Assembly: GCA_019243595.1 (NCBI GenBank)
Contig: JAFAUA010000531.1
Span: forward strand, 1 to 9,787
Direction: 5' to 3'
Length of the DNA: 9,787 nt
Origin: Acidimicrobiia bacterium
GTDB taxonomy: Bacteria; Actinomycetota; Acidimicrobiia; Acidimicrobiales; AC-14
The notes under the pieces are model-generated. The model ran no database searches, was not told where the DNA came from, and saw only the letters and a program-made list of their open reading frames with translations. The position numbers and the translations under genes were made by a program. The number at the start of each line of letters is the position of its first letter. Within the stretch, counting starts at the first letter, position 1. Of the stretch, positions 1-8,148 are shown piece by piece.

Positions 1-43
1 TCGAGGGCAGGTTGGTATCGGGCAGAGTCTTTGCGCCGAGGAC

Positions 44-1729
44 CTACGGCGGGTTGCTCGTTTTGGCGGTGGCAGCCGCCGTAGAGGGCCACCGACGACT
101 GGCAGAACGGCGCACGAGCAGCGCGAGCCCCGAGACGATCGCCACGAGCGCGGCGGCGATGGCCGCGGCGATGGTCGTGTCCGCAGTGTGGTGCGGAGCC
201 GCTGCACCAGCTACTTGCGGCCGAGCCGACGCTGCGCTCAGCGCGCCCGGTGCGGGGGCGGTGGGCGCCAGGGCGTGGGGACCGGCCTCCGCAACCGGCG
301 CCGCGCCGCTCTTGAGCGGTGCAATCGCTGCCGGGCTGGCGATGCCTGCACCACCCTGTAGCGGGAGCGGCGGCAGGGGGTTCAGGATCACGGGTGGCCG
401 TGGCGGCTGTGAGAAGTCGAAGTCGGCCGTGATGTCACCCAATCCCCGCGCCGTCTCTCGCACGTCGGGACGCGGATCGGGGCGGCCGTCGTGACGAGGA
501 TCGAGCCGCTGGCCTCCGAGGAAGTCGTCCTCGATGAACTTCAGGTAGGCGTCGTGGCTGAGCACCTGATGGTCGATGTAGCCGCGCCGTGCGTATGGGC
601 TGATCACGAGGCCCGGGACACGCAGGCCGTAGCCCTGCGCGTCGACGCTCGGGGGCGCGACGTGGTCATAGAAGCCGCCCCAGTCGTCCCATGACAGGAA
701 GATCGCCGTCGAGCTCCACTCAGGGCTGCTCATGACCGCGTTGATTAGTCCCGTGACGTACGCCTGACCGGCGCGAACCGACCCGCCGGGGTGCTCACTC
801 GTCCCCCACGACGGCACGATCCACGACACAGCTGGAAGGGAACCCGCCTGCGCAGCCGGGATGAACGCGGACAGGTCGGTCACGTCCTGTCGCTCGCCGT
901 CGGTGCGCACGGTGTCGAAGTACGGGAGGGGATTCCAGATCCCCGGCGTCGACGCCGACTGGGCCTTGGGCGTGCACCTGGCTGAATCGTCCTCGCAGTC
1001 GGGTTCGGTACCCGGCGCGACGTAGTACCGCCAGCTCACGTGGGCCTTGTGCAACAGGTAGGTGAGGTCGGTCCAGGCGTAGTCCGGCGGTGTCGCTCCC
1101 CCCGGAGGGTCGACGGAGTCCGCGGCGGGGGCGCAGCTCGCCGGCTCGTTGACGACCGAGCACTTGGCCGACCAACCGGAGACCATGAAGAGATGCGCCG
1201 GCAGGCTCCAGGACCGAACCGCTGAGAACATATGGTCCTGGAGCACGAACTGACGGGCGTAGGTCCAGTAGTTGGGGATCTCCCGAGCGTCGTGGAAGCC
1301 CATGACGTCGGTGCTCCCCACCGCCCCCGAGCCACAGCGGGGATCGGTGCTGGGGCCGGGACAATTGACCGACGCCCGCTGCTCGCGCACGAAGCCGTCC
1401 ATCTTCCCACCGTCGATGTCTCCAGTCGCCGCGTCGAAGGTGTGCGGTCCGCCGTCCTGGACGTCGGCGGCATCGTGGTAGGGGGCGACGCACCGGCCGT
1501 CGGTCGGGTCGACGCTGCAGACCGTCGGCACGCCATTCCGCATCGGGATGCCGTCGGCGCCGGGAAAGGTGCCGAAGTACTGGTCGAACGAGCGGTTCTC
1601 CTGCATGATCACGATGACGTGGGAGATGGTGTGGATCCCAGGCGCGGCGGCGCCGCTCGGGGCGGCGGCGGCCACCATCGCCGATCCCAGCACCAACGCC
1701 AATGCGCCGATCGCTCCTCGCCCGCGCAC
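44..1729 (-). CDS. Exported phosphoesterase (phospholipase C / acid phosphatase family) with C-terminal membrane anchor
   Basis: This 561-residue protein belongs to the metal-dependent phosphoesterase family (PF04185 type) that includes bacterial phospholipases C and AcpA-like acid phosphatases. These enzymes hydrolyse phosphate esters outside the cytoplasm. Residues 1-29 form a signal peptide: basic start, hydrophobic core, Ala-rich cleavage region. The family signature [19 protein letters not shown] begins at residue 37, with E44-N45 as presumed metal ligands. [10 protein letters not shown] follows in the middle, and [10 protein letters not shown] at 347-356 supplies the second ligand cluster. 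Residues from about 440 are rich in Pro and Ala, and about 519-539 form one hydrophobic helix followed by a basic tail, so the enzyme is probably displayed on the outer face of the membrane. The start is GTG with a short GGAAG just upstream; no in-frame ATG was found further upstream. The substrate cannot be told from sequence. It diverges from the regulator across an 878-base gap, so no shared operon is implied. Confidence 0.93.
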   Translation of the reverse strand: MRGRGAIGALALVLGSAMVAAAAPSGAAAPGIHTISHVIVIMQENRSFDQYFGTFPGADGIPMRNGVPTVCSVDPTDGRCVAPYHDAADVQDGGPHTFDAATGDIDGGKMDGFVREQRASVNCPGPSTDPRCGSGAVGSTDVMGFHDAREIPNYWTYARQFVLQDHMFSAVRSWSLPAHLFMVSGWSAKCSVVNEPASCAPAADSVDPPGGATPPDYAWTDLTYLLHKAHVSWRYYVAPGTEPDCEDDSARCTPKAQSASTPGIWNPLPYFDTVRTDGERQDVTDLSAFIPAAQAGSLPAVSWIVPSWGTSEHPGGSVRAGQAYVTGLINAVMSSPEWSSTAIFLSWDDWGGFYDHVAPPSVDAQGYGLRVPGLVISPYARRGYIDHQVLSHDAYLKFIEDDFLGGQRLDPRHDGRPDPRPDVRETARGLGDITADFDFSQPPRPPVILNPLPPLPLQGGAGIASPAAIAPLKSGAAPVAEAGPHALAPTAPAPGALSAASARPQVAGAAAPHHTADTTIAAAIAAALVAIVSGLALLVRRSASRRWPSTAAATAKTSNPP

Positions 1730-2607
1730 TGCTTCCGGAGCGTAGGCGGTGGGCGCCAGAGCCGGACATCGCGCCTTCGGTCCCGAGCTTCGGCGTCAGG
1801 GTGGGACCTGCAGGGCGTTGTCGGTGAACGAAACCCCTACCACCGTCGTAACGCGGCCGCTCAGAGGGGCGGCGCTCTTGCCGCACCCGGTGTGTCCACT
1901 TCGACAGCCGCGCGCAACTGACACCAGCGCCCGGCAGCCACCGCAGGTGTCGTCACTACGGCTCCCAAGACTGCAGCGAGAACCGGCGCTGCGTTACCCG
2001 AGCGCTCGGAACGCGCGTGCGCCCCGTCGGCGAGCCCCGCCACCGAAGTGCCGCGCTGGGCGCAGCAAATCTCGCAAGCGGCTAGCGCGCTGAGGGGACC
2101 GCGAGCCGATCTGCCGCTTCGCGCTCGTCATCGACTTCAGAGCGTGCCGCCAGAACGCCGACGGGCGGATGCGTCTTCTGTATTCACCAGTCGTCACCGA
2201 CCGGCGACCCGAGCGGGCGCTCTGTACTACGGAACTACAGCGAGCACCGGTTGGCGAGTTCGCCGCGACAGGGGCCCACAAGCCGGCGTACGGGGTTACG
2301 GTGGCGACCACTGCCCACGCGGCGTTAGGGGGCGCGGCGGACTATGGCACCACCGCCGCGTCGGCGGCCCGTCCCGTGCCACACTCCATGAGACTGAAAA
2401 GTCCAGGGGCAGCCGTTCAATGGACCGATCTCGACAACTGGAGGCGAGGGACACTTTCAAGCGTCACCGATGGATTGGCAGCTGCCGAGCCGTCGTCACT
2501 TTGACAGGCGTCGGGGCATGTAGCACGCGACATGAGGTCGTCGTAACCCCCTCCGTTTCCAGGAACGCCGTTGCCGGGCCGGCGGGCGGTTCCACACGAA
2601 TCTTTAT
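1730..2607. other. Long gap without a convincing gene, between divergent genes
   Basis: These 878 bases separate two divergent genes and must carry both promoters. Open frames exist on both strands (for example plus 1749-2093, plus 2169-2504, minus 1994-2311). Their translations are dominated by Arg, Ala, Pro and Ser, match no family I know, and lack convincing ribosome sites. A perfect TTGACA stands at 2501-2506, about 100 bases before the regulator start, but no TANNNT-like -10 box sits at 16-18 bases from it, so I do not call a promoter. A short perfect hairpin occurs at 2353-2367 (CCGCCG, loop CGT, CGGCGG). Copy 1 of a diverged repeat lies at 2048-2182 and is listed separately. The rest shows nothing I recognise. 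Confidence 0.6.
2048..2182 (+). repeat. Diverged direct repeat, copy 1
   Basis: Three blocks recur in the same order and orientation at the far end of the window. GTGCCGCGCTGGGCGCAGCAA (2048-2068) matches 9635-9655 at 19 of 21 bases. CGCCAGAACGCCGACG (2148-2163) is identical to 9742-9757. GTCTTCTGTA (2173-2182) is identical to 9770-9779. A smaller block, CTGCCG at 2111, also matches 9703. The offset between copies changes only from 7587 to 7597, so the copies differ by point changes and a few small indels. Matches between blocks are patchy. The reading frame is not kept between copies, so this looks like a non-coding family or the relic of a mobile or duplicated segment rather than a gene. 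No terminal inverted repeats were identified. Confidence 0.7.
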
Positions 2608-5343
2608 GTGCCGGACGTGAAACTGCTCGGGCGTGACAGCGAGCAGGCGACCCTCGATCGCCTCCTCGACACTGCCCGGGAGGGCTTGAGCGGCGTGCTC
2701 GTCGTCCGGGGCGGTCCGGGAGTGGGCAAGACGACCCTGCTGGACTACGTCGTGGATCGGGCGCCTGACTTTCTTGTCGTACGGTTCACAGGCGTCGAGC
2801 CCGAGCGTGCTCTGGGCTACGCGGCCTTGCACCGGCTGCTCATGCCCATCCTGCGTCAGATCGAGCGGCTCCCAGGCCCTCAGCGAGACGCGTTGAACTC
2901 GGCGTTGGGCTTGGCAGCGGGTCCGCCGGCGAACCCGTTTCTTGTCGGGTTGGGGACGATCAGCCTGGCTGCCAACGCTGCCCGCGCCCGCAAACGACTG
3001 CTGACAGTCATCGACGACGCCCACTGGCTGGACCGTGAATCGCTTGAGGCGCTGGCCTTTTGGGGGCGCAGGATCCAAGCCGAGGGCATCGCTCTGGTCT
3101 TCGCCACGCGCGATACGGACTCGCCGAACGCGCTCGCCGGGTTCGATGCCATCGAAATCGGAGGGCTGTCGAACGAGGACGCTCGGACTCTGCTCGCGTC
3201 GCGGGCGGGCTTCGCCCTCGATCGCGATGTGGCCGAGCGCATCGTGAAGGAGACAGAAGGGAACCCGCTTGCCGTTGTCGAGTTGGCCAGGGATCTAATG
3301 GCCGACGAAGTGGTGGGTCTGGCCGGCGCCCCCCACCCGCTTCCCCTGACTGAGCGCCTGGAGGACCACTTCGCTGGCCATGTCCGGGCGCTGCCCGCCG
3401 ACACCCAGATGTTCCTCCTGACCGTGGCCGCCGACGCCTCCGCGGATGCGGCGGTGGTCTGGCGGGCCGCAACCGATCTCGGTGTGAAACGCGAGGCGGC
3501 TGAACCCGCGGAGGCGACTGGCCTGGTCGTGTTCAGTTCCACGATCACCTACCGCCATCCCCTCATACGGACGGCGGTCTATGCCGGAGCCCGCGCCGCG
3601 GACCGGCGGGCCGTGCATCGGGCGCTGGCGGAGGCGACGAACCCAGACACCGACGCTGAGCGCCGGGCGTGGCATTTGGCCGCCGCTTCGGTTGGTGCGG
3701 ACGAGGAGGTTGCCACAGTCTTGGAGCAGGTCGCGGACGGTGCCCACGCGAAAGGCGGCTCGTCGGCAGAGCTCGCCCTGCTCAGCCGGTCGGCGGAGCT
3801 GACTCCCGACCCTGAGCGCGCGGCCCGACGTCGCTTGCGAGCCGCCGACGCGGCACTGGTGACGGGGTCGCCCCGCCAGGTGCACCTGCTCGCCTCGATG
3901 GCTTCAGAGGCTTTGATCGACCCGGCCGACATGGCGTGGGCAAAGCGCCTTGAAGGTGCCGCGTGCTACCGCGAAGGGAGGGCCAAGCCAGCCTCGGTGA
4001 TCCTGCATGCCGCGGCGGCCGAGCTGATGGCGACCTCTCCTGACCTTGGCCGCCAGACCCTTATGGAGGCACTCGAGGCCGCGCTACTGGTGGGTGACGC
4101 CTCGGATCCCGACTTGAAAGCAATTGCGCATGCCGCGCTAGCTGCACCCTCTGGGACCGGGACGATCGTTGACCAGCTGCTGACCGCATACGGGGTGTAC
4201 GTCCGGGATGGTTTCGGGGCCTCGGTCGACCTCATGCGCGCCGCTGTTCGGACGGCCCTGGCGGCCCCGCTAGCGAACGCACCGGTCCGCTGGAGCGTGC
4301 TGCTGACCAACGCGACGGAGCTGATGTGGGACCAGGACCTGCACGACCAGCTTGCGGAGTGTCTTGGCCAGGCGAGCAGCGACCAAGCAGATCTCAACTC
4401 GATGGCCATTCCCGTGTGGGCGAAGGCGAACAGCGAGGTGTGGTCAGGTCATCTCGCGGCTGCCGACGGCCTTACCGCACAAGCCGCCGATATCTATGCC
4501 GCCGCTGGCGAGAACCCCTTCGGGTCAGAGCTGGCACGGTTGTTGTTGCTTGCCCTCCGCGGTAACAAGGACGTCCGAACGACGGTGGTGGCGGTCCTGC
4601 AGATCGCGGACGAGATCGGCATCGGGACCGCCGCGGCCATGGCCCGCACAGCGCTGATCAAGCTCGATCTTGGGTTGTCCCGATACACCGACGCGCTCGC
4701 TCACGCCATCGCGGTCTACGAACGGGATCCCGTGCTATTCGGAAACCACGTCTTGCCCGACATGGTCGAGGCTGCTGTCAGGGCCGGTGACGCCGAGGCG
4801 GCCGACTCAGCGCTTGCGCGTCTGACTCAGCGGGCGACCGCGGCCGACACGGAGTGGTCGATGGCCTTGCTGGCTCGCAGCCGCGCGCTCATGGGGGTCG
4901 ACGACGCGGAGGTCGAAGCGTTGTACAAGGAAGCGCTTGACCGATTTGGTGCGACCCGCTTGAGGGTGGAATCGGCGCGCACTCGTCTGCTCTACGGCGA
5001 GTGGCTCCGCCGCGAGAAGCGCAGGCGCGACGCCCGCGATCAGCTTCGACTTGCACACGAGCTGTTTGATGGGATGGGCGCGGCCGCGTTCGCCAAACGA
5101 GCCCGCGACGAGTTGCTCGCCACCGGTGAGCGCGTCCGCGCGCGATCGGTTGAGGCTTCCTCGGACCTGACGCCGCAGGAGAGCCGTATCGCGCAGCTTG
5201 CGGCTGAAGGGGACACGAATGCGGAGATCGCTGCCCAGCTGTTCATCAGCGCGAGCACTGTGGAGTATCACTTGCGCAAGATCTTTCAGAAGCTCGGGAT
5301 AAGGTCCCGGCGGGAGCTGCGCCGCGCGCTACCGGTGAAGTGA
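2608..5343 (+). CDS. LAL-type LuxR-family transcriptional regulator with N-terminal ATPase domain
   Basis: This 911-residue cytosolic protein has the architecture of the large ATP-binding LuxR regulators (MalT-like). The N-terminal AAA/NACHT-type ATPase opens with LLGRDSE at residues 6-12, has a Walker A motif GGPGVGKT at 35-42 and a Walker B LLTVIDDAHWLD from 131 (acidic D136-D137). A long helical, TPR-like middle follows, which in this family senses ligands or partners. The C-terminal HTH occupies about 852-911: LTPQESRIAQLAAEG, then NAEIAAQLFIS and the recognition stretch STVEYHLRKIFQKL. The length is normal for the family. The start is GTG at 2608; a GTG at 2617 is equally possible. No in-frame ATG exists back to a TGA at 2533, and the ribosome site is weak. 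The gene converges on the isochorismatase-like gene with a 34-base gap. It probably activates transcription of nearby enzyme genes in response to an unknown effector; that role is inferred from position. Confidence 0.95.
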   Translation: MPDVKLLGRDSEQATLDRLLDTAREGLSGVLVVRGGPGVGKTTLLDYVVDRAPDFLVVRFTGVEPERALGYAALHRLLMPILRQIERLPGPQRDALNSALGLAAGPPANPFLVGLGTISLAANAARARKRLLTVIDDAHWLDRESLEALAFWGRRIQAEGIALVFATRDTDSPNALAGFDAIEIGGLSNEDARTLLASRAGFALDRDVAERIVKETEGNPLAVVELARDLMADEVVGLAGAPHPLPLTERLEDHFAGHVRALPADTQMFLLTVAADASADAAVVWRAATDLGVKREAAEPAEATGLVVFSSTITYRHPLIRTAVYAGARAADRRAVHRALAEATNPDTDAERRAWHLAAASVGADEEVATVLEQVADGAHAKGGSSAELALLSRSAELTPDPERAARRRLRAADAALVTGSPRQVHLLASMASEALIDPADMAWAKRLEGAACYREGRAKPASVILHAAAAELMATSPDLGRQTLMEALEAALLVGDASDPDLKAIAHAALAAPSGTGTIVDQLLTAYGVYVRDGFGASVDLMRAAVRTALAAPLANAPVRWSVLLTNATELMWDQDLHDQLAECLGQASSDQADLNSMAIPVWAKANSEVWSGHLAAADGLTAQAADIYAAAGENPFGSELARLLLLALRGNKDVRTTVVAVLQIADEIGIGTAAAMARTALIKLDLGLSRYTDALAHAIAVYERDPVLFGNHVLPDMVEAAVRAGDAEAADSALARLTQRATAADTEWSMALLARSRALMGVDDAEVEALYKEALDRFGATRLRVESARTRLLYGEWLRREKRRRDARDQLRLAHELFDGMGAAAFAKRARDELLATGERVRARSVEASSDLTPQESRIAQLAAEGDTNAEIAAQLFISASTVEYHLRKIFQKLGIRSRRELRRALPVK

Positions 5344-5409
5344 CCCGGCGTTGGGGTCAGGGGATCGTTGGTCAAGCTCAGACTGGTGCCACGGCTCGAT
5401 CGAGCTTGA
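5341..5409. terminator. Inverted repeats between convergent gene ends, possible terminators
   Basis: Two inverted repeats sit where the regulator and the isochorismatase-like gene converge. The first, TGACCC (5341-5346) and GGGTCA (5354-5359), has a 6-bp stem with a 7-base loop and begins at the regulator's own stop codon. The second, TCAAGCTC (5372-5379) and GAGCTTGA (5402-5409), has 8-bp arms 22 bases apart and spans the stop codon of the opposite gene; its spacer overlaps a 12-bp palindrome GCTCGATCGAGC (5394-5405). Neither is followed by a T run, so intrinsic termination is possible but unproven. The position between facing gene ends is the main argument. Confidence 0.3.
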
Positions 5410-6031
5410 TCGCTATTTCGGTTCCGAACCCGCCGCCTCGCTCGCGCGCAAGGCGGAGCATGCCCGGCGCGGTCTCCTGCCGGCTCCAGTCGCGTTGGAG
5501 CTCGGAGAGGACTACGACCCAGCTCACAGGCTGCGCGCCCGCCTGCACGATGCGGCGCAAGCCCCACTTGTGGGCGTCTGGTGTGGTCCCCGCGACAGCG
5601 TCGACCACGGGGTAGACCTCGAAGCCTTCGCGCATCGCGTCGAGCGCCGGCAAGGCGAGGCAGACCTCGGTCCACAGCCCCCCCATGATGAGCTTCCGTC
5701 GGCCCGTCGCCTTGACCGCGTGGACGAAGTCTTCGTCCTCCCAGGCATTGATGCTCATCCGGTCGATCGAGGGGACGTCGCCGAGTTGCTCGCGCAGCTG
5801 CGGGATGGTGTCGCCGTTGACGCCGTTGTCCCGCTGAACGGTCGACACCACGATCGGTAGGCCGAACAGGCGCGCAACCTTGACGAGCGCGACAGCGTTG
5901 GGCACGTAGAGGTCGGGGTCGGTCGGGATGGAGTAGATCTGGGCGTCCTGGTAGTCGATCAGCACGAGCGCCGAGTTCTGTGGCGTCAGCAGGTGATCGG
6001 TGAGCGGGTCGCGGATTGGCATGCTGGTCAT
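5378..6031 (-). CDS. Isochorismatase-family cysteine hydrolase, YcaC-like
   Basis: This 217-residue soluble protein is a member of the isochorismatase-like cysteine hydrolases, which cleave amide, ester or ether substrates through a Cys nucleophile. D26 in the LIDYQ strand and C124 in GGLWTEVCLA are the expected catalytic Asp and Cys. The segment INAWEDEDFVHAVKATG just before the Cys strand, and a downstream WVVVLSELQRDW, closely resemble Escherichia coli YcaC as I remember it. In that branch an Arg replaces the catalytic Lys of true isochorismatases, and R91 here is the likely counterpart. Real isochorismatase activity is therefore unlikely, and the substrate is unknown. The ATG start is supported by a strong GAGGAG about five bases upstream. 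The gene lies 25 bases after the stop of the exported alpha/beta hydrolase on the same strand, so the two very probably share a transcript. Confidence 0.93.
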   Translation of the reverse strand: MTSMPIRDPLTDHLLTPQNSALVLIDYQDAQIYSIPTDPDLYVPNAVALVKVARLFGLPIVVSTVQRDNGVNGDTIPQLREQLGDVPSIDRMSINAWEDEDFVHAVKATGRRKLIMGGLWTEVCLALPALDAMREGFEVYPVVDAVAGTTPDAHKWGLRRIVQAGAQPVSWVVVLSELQRDWSRQETAPGMLRLARERGGGFGTEIAIKLDRAVAPV

Positions 6032-6056
6032 CGTTTCTCCTCAATTGACGGTGGAC

Positions 6057-6884
6057 TCAGGATGTGTGGTGGACGGCGTCGAGGATCAGGTTGGTCACCG
6101 CCCCGGGCCGGGCGACCAGGGCCGCATGAGACGAGGCGACCTCAACGGTGTGAGCCTCCATCCGCTTCGCCATGAATCGTTCCGTGACCGGCGGGATGGC
6201 GTGATCCTCGGTGGCGACCAGGTACCACGACGGAATAGTTCGCCACGCCGGCGGTCCCGACGGCTCCGCCAGGGCGGCCGCTGAGATCGGACGTTGGGAG
6301 GCGCCCATCTCAGCCGCGAGCGCTGCGGGTACGTCGGCGCAGAACGCCGAATGGAATGACGCCGGCGAAATATAGGCATCGACGCCCCCGGGGAATGGTC
6401 GCAGGACGAGTGTCGTCGGACCGATCTCGCTTCCCGGGTTCATCATCTCGATGGTCGTCAGGGACTCGCCGGCATCGGGGGCGAAGGCAGCGACATACAC
6501 GAGCGCCTTGACCTGGGGATTGCCCAAGGCGGCGTTTGTTATGACCGCGCCGCCGTAGGAGTGGCCGACGAGGACAATCGGTCCCGTGATGCTGTGCAGC
6601 ACGCTGGCCAGATAGGCGCTGTCCCCGGGGAGATCCCGAAGCGGGTTCGCCACCGCCAGCACTGTGTAGCCGTCGCGCTGAAGCTGGCCCATGACGACGT
6701 CCCAGCCTGAGGCGTCGGCCCAGGCGCCGTGGACCAACACGATGGTTGGCTTCACCTGGGCGCGCTGCCCAGTCTGTGAACCCGATGCCGCCGCGCACGC
6801 CGGGGCGGCAAGCACGACCAAGAGCGCGAGGACAAGCGCAAGCCGGCGCGCAGGTCGACTGAGCAGAGCTGTGAGGTGAGACAT
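6057..6884 (-). CDS. Exported alpha/beta hydrolase (EstC / salicylate-esterase-like)
   Basis: This 275-residue alpha/beta-fold hydrolase has an N-terminal export signal. Residues 1-33 have two arginines (R13-R14), then a hydrophobic stretch LALVLALLVVLAAPACAA ending in small residues; C30 is near the cleavage region but the preceding residues do not form a good lipobox. The catalytic set is clear: oxyanion motif LVHGAWAD (50-57), nucleophile S109 in GHSYGG, D227 in ATEDHAIP and H253 in SSHAAL. The family includes small-ester esterases such as salicylate-ester and pyrethroid-type hydrolases; the substrate is not known. The frame is open up to an ATG at 7001, but that extension is basic, low-complexity and would bury the signal peptide. 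The ATG at 6884 has a near-perfect AAGGAGG six bases before it, so I use it. It is the first gene of a probable two-gene operon with the isochorismatase-like hydrolase. Confidence 0.92.
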   Translation of the reverse strand: MSHLTALLSRPARRLALVLALLVVLAAPACAAASGSQTGQRAQVKPTIVLVHGAWADASGWDVVMGQLQRDGYTVLAVANPLRDLPGDSAYLASVLHSITGPIVLVGHSYGGAVITNAALGNPQVKALVYVAAFAPDAGESLTTIEMMNPGSEIGPTTLVLRPFPGGVDAYISPASFHSAFCADVPAALAAEMGASQRPISAAALAEPSGPPAWRTIPSWYLVATEDHAIPPVTERFMAKRMEAHTVEVASSHAALVARPGAVTNLILDAVHHTS

Positions 6885-7012
6885 GGGTCGCCTCCTTGGG
6901 TTCGGCTGAGACGACCTTGGATCACGTCGACCTCGATCGAATCCACGGCGACGCGTAGTCATGCGGCGACGGGTGCCGTCGCGTAGTCCACCGGTGACCA
7001 TCGTGGGCGGTA

Positions 7013-7164
7013 GAAGAGCGCAACACGCGCGTCGCCGCGGGCGCGATCAACGCCGAGCTCGCCATGTACCTGTTCATCGGACGAGCACCGTCGAGTACAA
7101 CTGCAGCAGGTTGTTCCGGGAGCTCGAGGTCACGTCGGGGCGCCGAATCACGCACGCCATCCCG
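7013..7164 (+). pseudogene. Frameshifted relic of a LuxR-type HTH domain
   Basis: Reading the plus strand from 7046 gives INAELAMYLFIG. After a shift of one base at about 7082-7083 it continues from 7084 as STVEYNCSRLFRELEVTSGR followed by RITHAIP. The intact regulator at 2608-5343 reads TNAEIAAQLFIS, then STVEYHLRKIFQKLGIRSRR and ELRRALP over the same stretch, so the order and spacing of a GerE/LuxR HTH are kept apart from the missing base. The bases before 7046 (from about 7013) resemble the QE...LAAEG helix with further small deletions. A possible ATG motif at 6966-6974, preceding the HTH in this family, is only suggestive. No start, ribosome site or ATPase domain remains. The match to the intact copy is clearly diverged, so this is the remains of a separate paralogue, not a recent duplicate. 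It lies inside the leader of the exported hydrolase gene. Confidence 0.75.
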
Positions 7165-7197
7165 ACGCCGTTCACGTCGAGACATGACGCGGAAGCC

Positions 7198-7986
7198 TCA
7201 CGTCGTCTTGATCAGTCCTCCGTCGATCACGACGTTGGCCCCCGTCATGTTGGCCGCCCGCTCCGAGACCAGAAAGACAACCAGCGCCGCCACCTCGTCC
7301 GGTGTGCTGAACCTGCCGGTGGGGATGCCCCCCATTCCTGCGACAATCTGCGTGCGGGCAGTGTCGGCGTCCACGCCGTTCTTCGCCGCCACAGTGTGCG
7401 CGACTCCTTGCTCGCCCAGCCACAGGTCGGTGCTCACCGGTCCGGGTGAAACGGCGTTGACATGCACGCCGCGGGGGCCGAACTCCTGCGCCACGGACTT
7501 GGTCAGGTTCAGGACTGCCGCCTTGGCCGCCCCATAGTCGACTGTCGCGCCATCAGGCTCGTAGAAGGCGTTGACCGAGGCGATGTTCACGATGGCGCCA
7601 CTCCCTTGGCTGACCATCCGCGGAACTGCGGCCCGGGTCGCCCGCAGCGTGGAGTAGAAGTTCATCTGCATCGCCCACTCGAAGTCCTCATCGGTCACAG
7701 CGAGGAAGCCGTCAAGGCGGATTCGAGTCGCCCCTACGTTGTTGACGAGAATGTCGACACGGCCGTGGTCCTCCACGGCTCGCTCGACGAGCTTGGCCGG
7801 GCCGTCGGCGGCGATCAGGTCGACCGCCACGGCGGTGACGCCGCGCAGATCGGCCAGGCTCTCGGTTGTCAGGGAGCCAGCCACCACCGTCGCGCCTTCC
7901 TGGGTGAGCGCCTTCGTCACTGCGAAGCCGATTCCCTTGCTGGCGCCAGTGACGACGGCGATCTTTCCCTCGAGCATCAGGTCCAT
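7198..7986 (-). CDS. Short-chain dehydrogenase/reductase (classical SDR)
   Basis: This 262-residue classical SDR is an NAD(P)-dependent cytosolic oxidoreductase of unknown substrate. It has the cofactor loop TGASKGIG (13-20), the NNVG motif at 82-85 and the catalytic residues N109, S137, Y151 and K155 (Tyr-x-x-x-Lys in YGAAK). PGPVSTDLW follows the active site, and the C-terminus GGLIKTT is standard for the family. K17 in the Gly-rich loop and the lack of an acidic residue after strand 2 lean towards NADP, which is a family-based inference. The ATG at 7986 is preceded by AAGGGG at 7994-7999 with a seven-base spacer; an ATG three codons later is a weaker option. The next gene on this strand begins 313 bases further on, beyond the LuxR relic, so shared transcription is uncertain. 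Upstream it is divergent from the second alpha/beta hydrolase. Confidence 0.95.
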   Translation of the reverse strand: MDLMLEGKIAVVTGASKGIGFAVTKALTQEGATVVAGSLTTESLADLRGVTAVAVDLIAADGPAKLVERAVEDHGRVDILVNNVGATRIRLDGFLAVTDEDFEWAMQMNFYSTLRATRAAVPRMVSQGSGAIVNIASVNAFYEPDGATVDYGAAKAAVLNLTKSVAQEFGPRGVHVNAVSPGPVSTDLWLGEQGVAHTVAAKNGVDADTARTQIVAGMGGIPTGRFSTPDEVAALVVFLVSERAANMTGANVVIDGGLIKTT

Positions 7987-8148
7987 GCGTTCGCCCCTTC
8001 GTCGTCGCTCATGCTCTGCCCGACGCGACGCCGTCGCATCCCTGAACGACCCCAGTCGTCACGTTGGACTACGGACTTCCATGGATTCGAGCGACCGGTC
8101 CCGCGGCGGAGACTGTCAAGAGCGATCAAGAGAGAGTGGGGTCCCAAA
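7987..8148. promoter_or_regulatory. Divergent intergenic region between SDR and alpha/beta hydrolase
   Basis: These 162 bases separate two genes reading away from each other, so promoters for both must lie here or overlap the gene starts. I found no clear -35/-10 pair and no obvious operator palindrome. The visible signals are the ribosome sites: AAGGGG on the minus strand at 7994-7999, and a G-rich GTGGGG about seven bases before the GTG at 8149. Confidence 0.35.

Noticed and set aside
795..1886. 363-residue open frame on the minus strand
   Set aside because: It overlaps the phosphoesterase in another frame, is extremely Arg-rich, and has no recognisable motif; a shadow frame typical of high-G+C DNA.
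2176..2250. Possible tRNA-like segment on the minus strand
   Set aside because: A phrase in the antisense translation resembles spurious proteins made from tRNA genes, but no acceptor stem, TTCRA loop or anticodon arm could be drawn.
2169..2504. 111-residue open frame on the plus strand in the long gap
   Set aside because: It starts inside the diverged repeat, lacks a clear ribosome site, and its sequence resembles no family. A small unknown gene cannot be fully excluded.
2501..2529. Perfect TTGACA as a -35 box for the LuxR regulator
   Set aside because: No acceptable -10 hexamer lies at 16-18 bases, so the hexamer alone is not enough for a promoter call.
2464..3078. 204-residue open frame on the minus strand, antisense to the regulator start
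   Set aside because: It runs antisense over the conserved Walker A region of the regulator and matches no family; kept only as a shadow.
6885..7001. N-terminal extension of the exported hydrolase to an ATG at 7001
   Set aside because: The extra 39 residues are Arg-rich and low in complexity, would bury the signal peptide, and the ATG at 6884 has a near-perfect ribosome site.
7462..8148. Upstream extension of the cytosolic alpha/beta hydrolase frame
   Set aside because: Most of this part is antisense to the SDR coding region and has no domain; the family's normal N-terminus fits GTG 8149.
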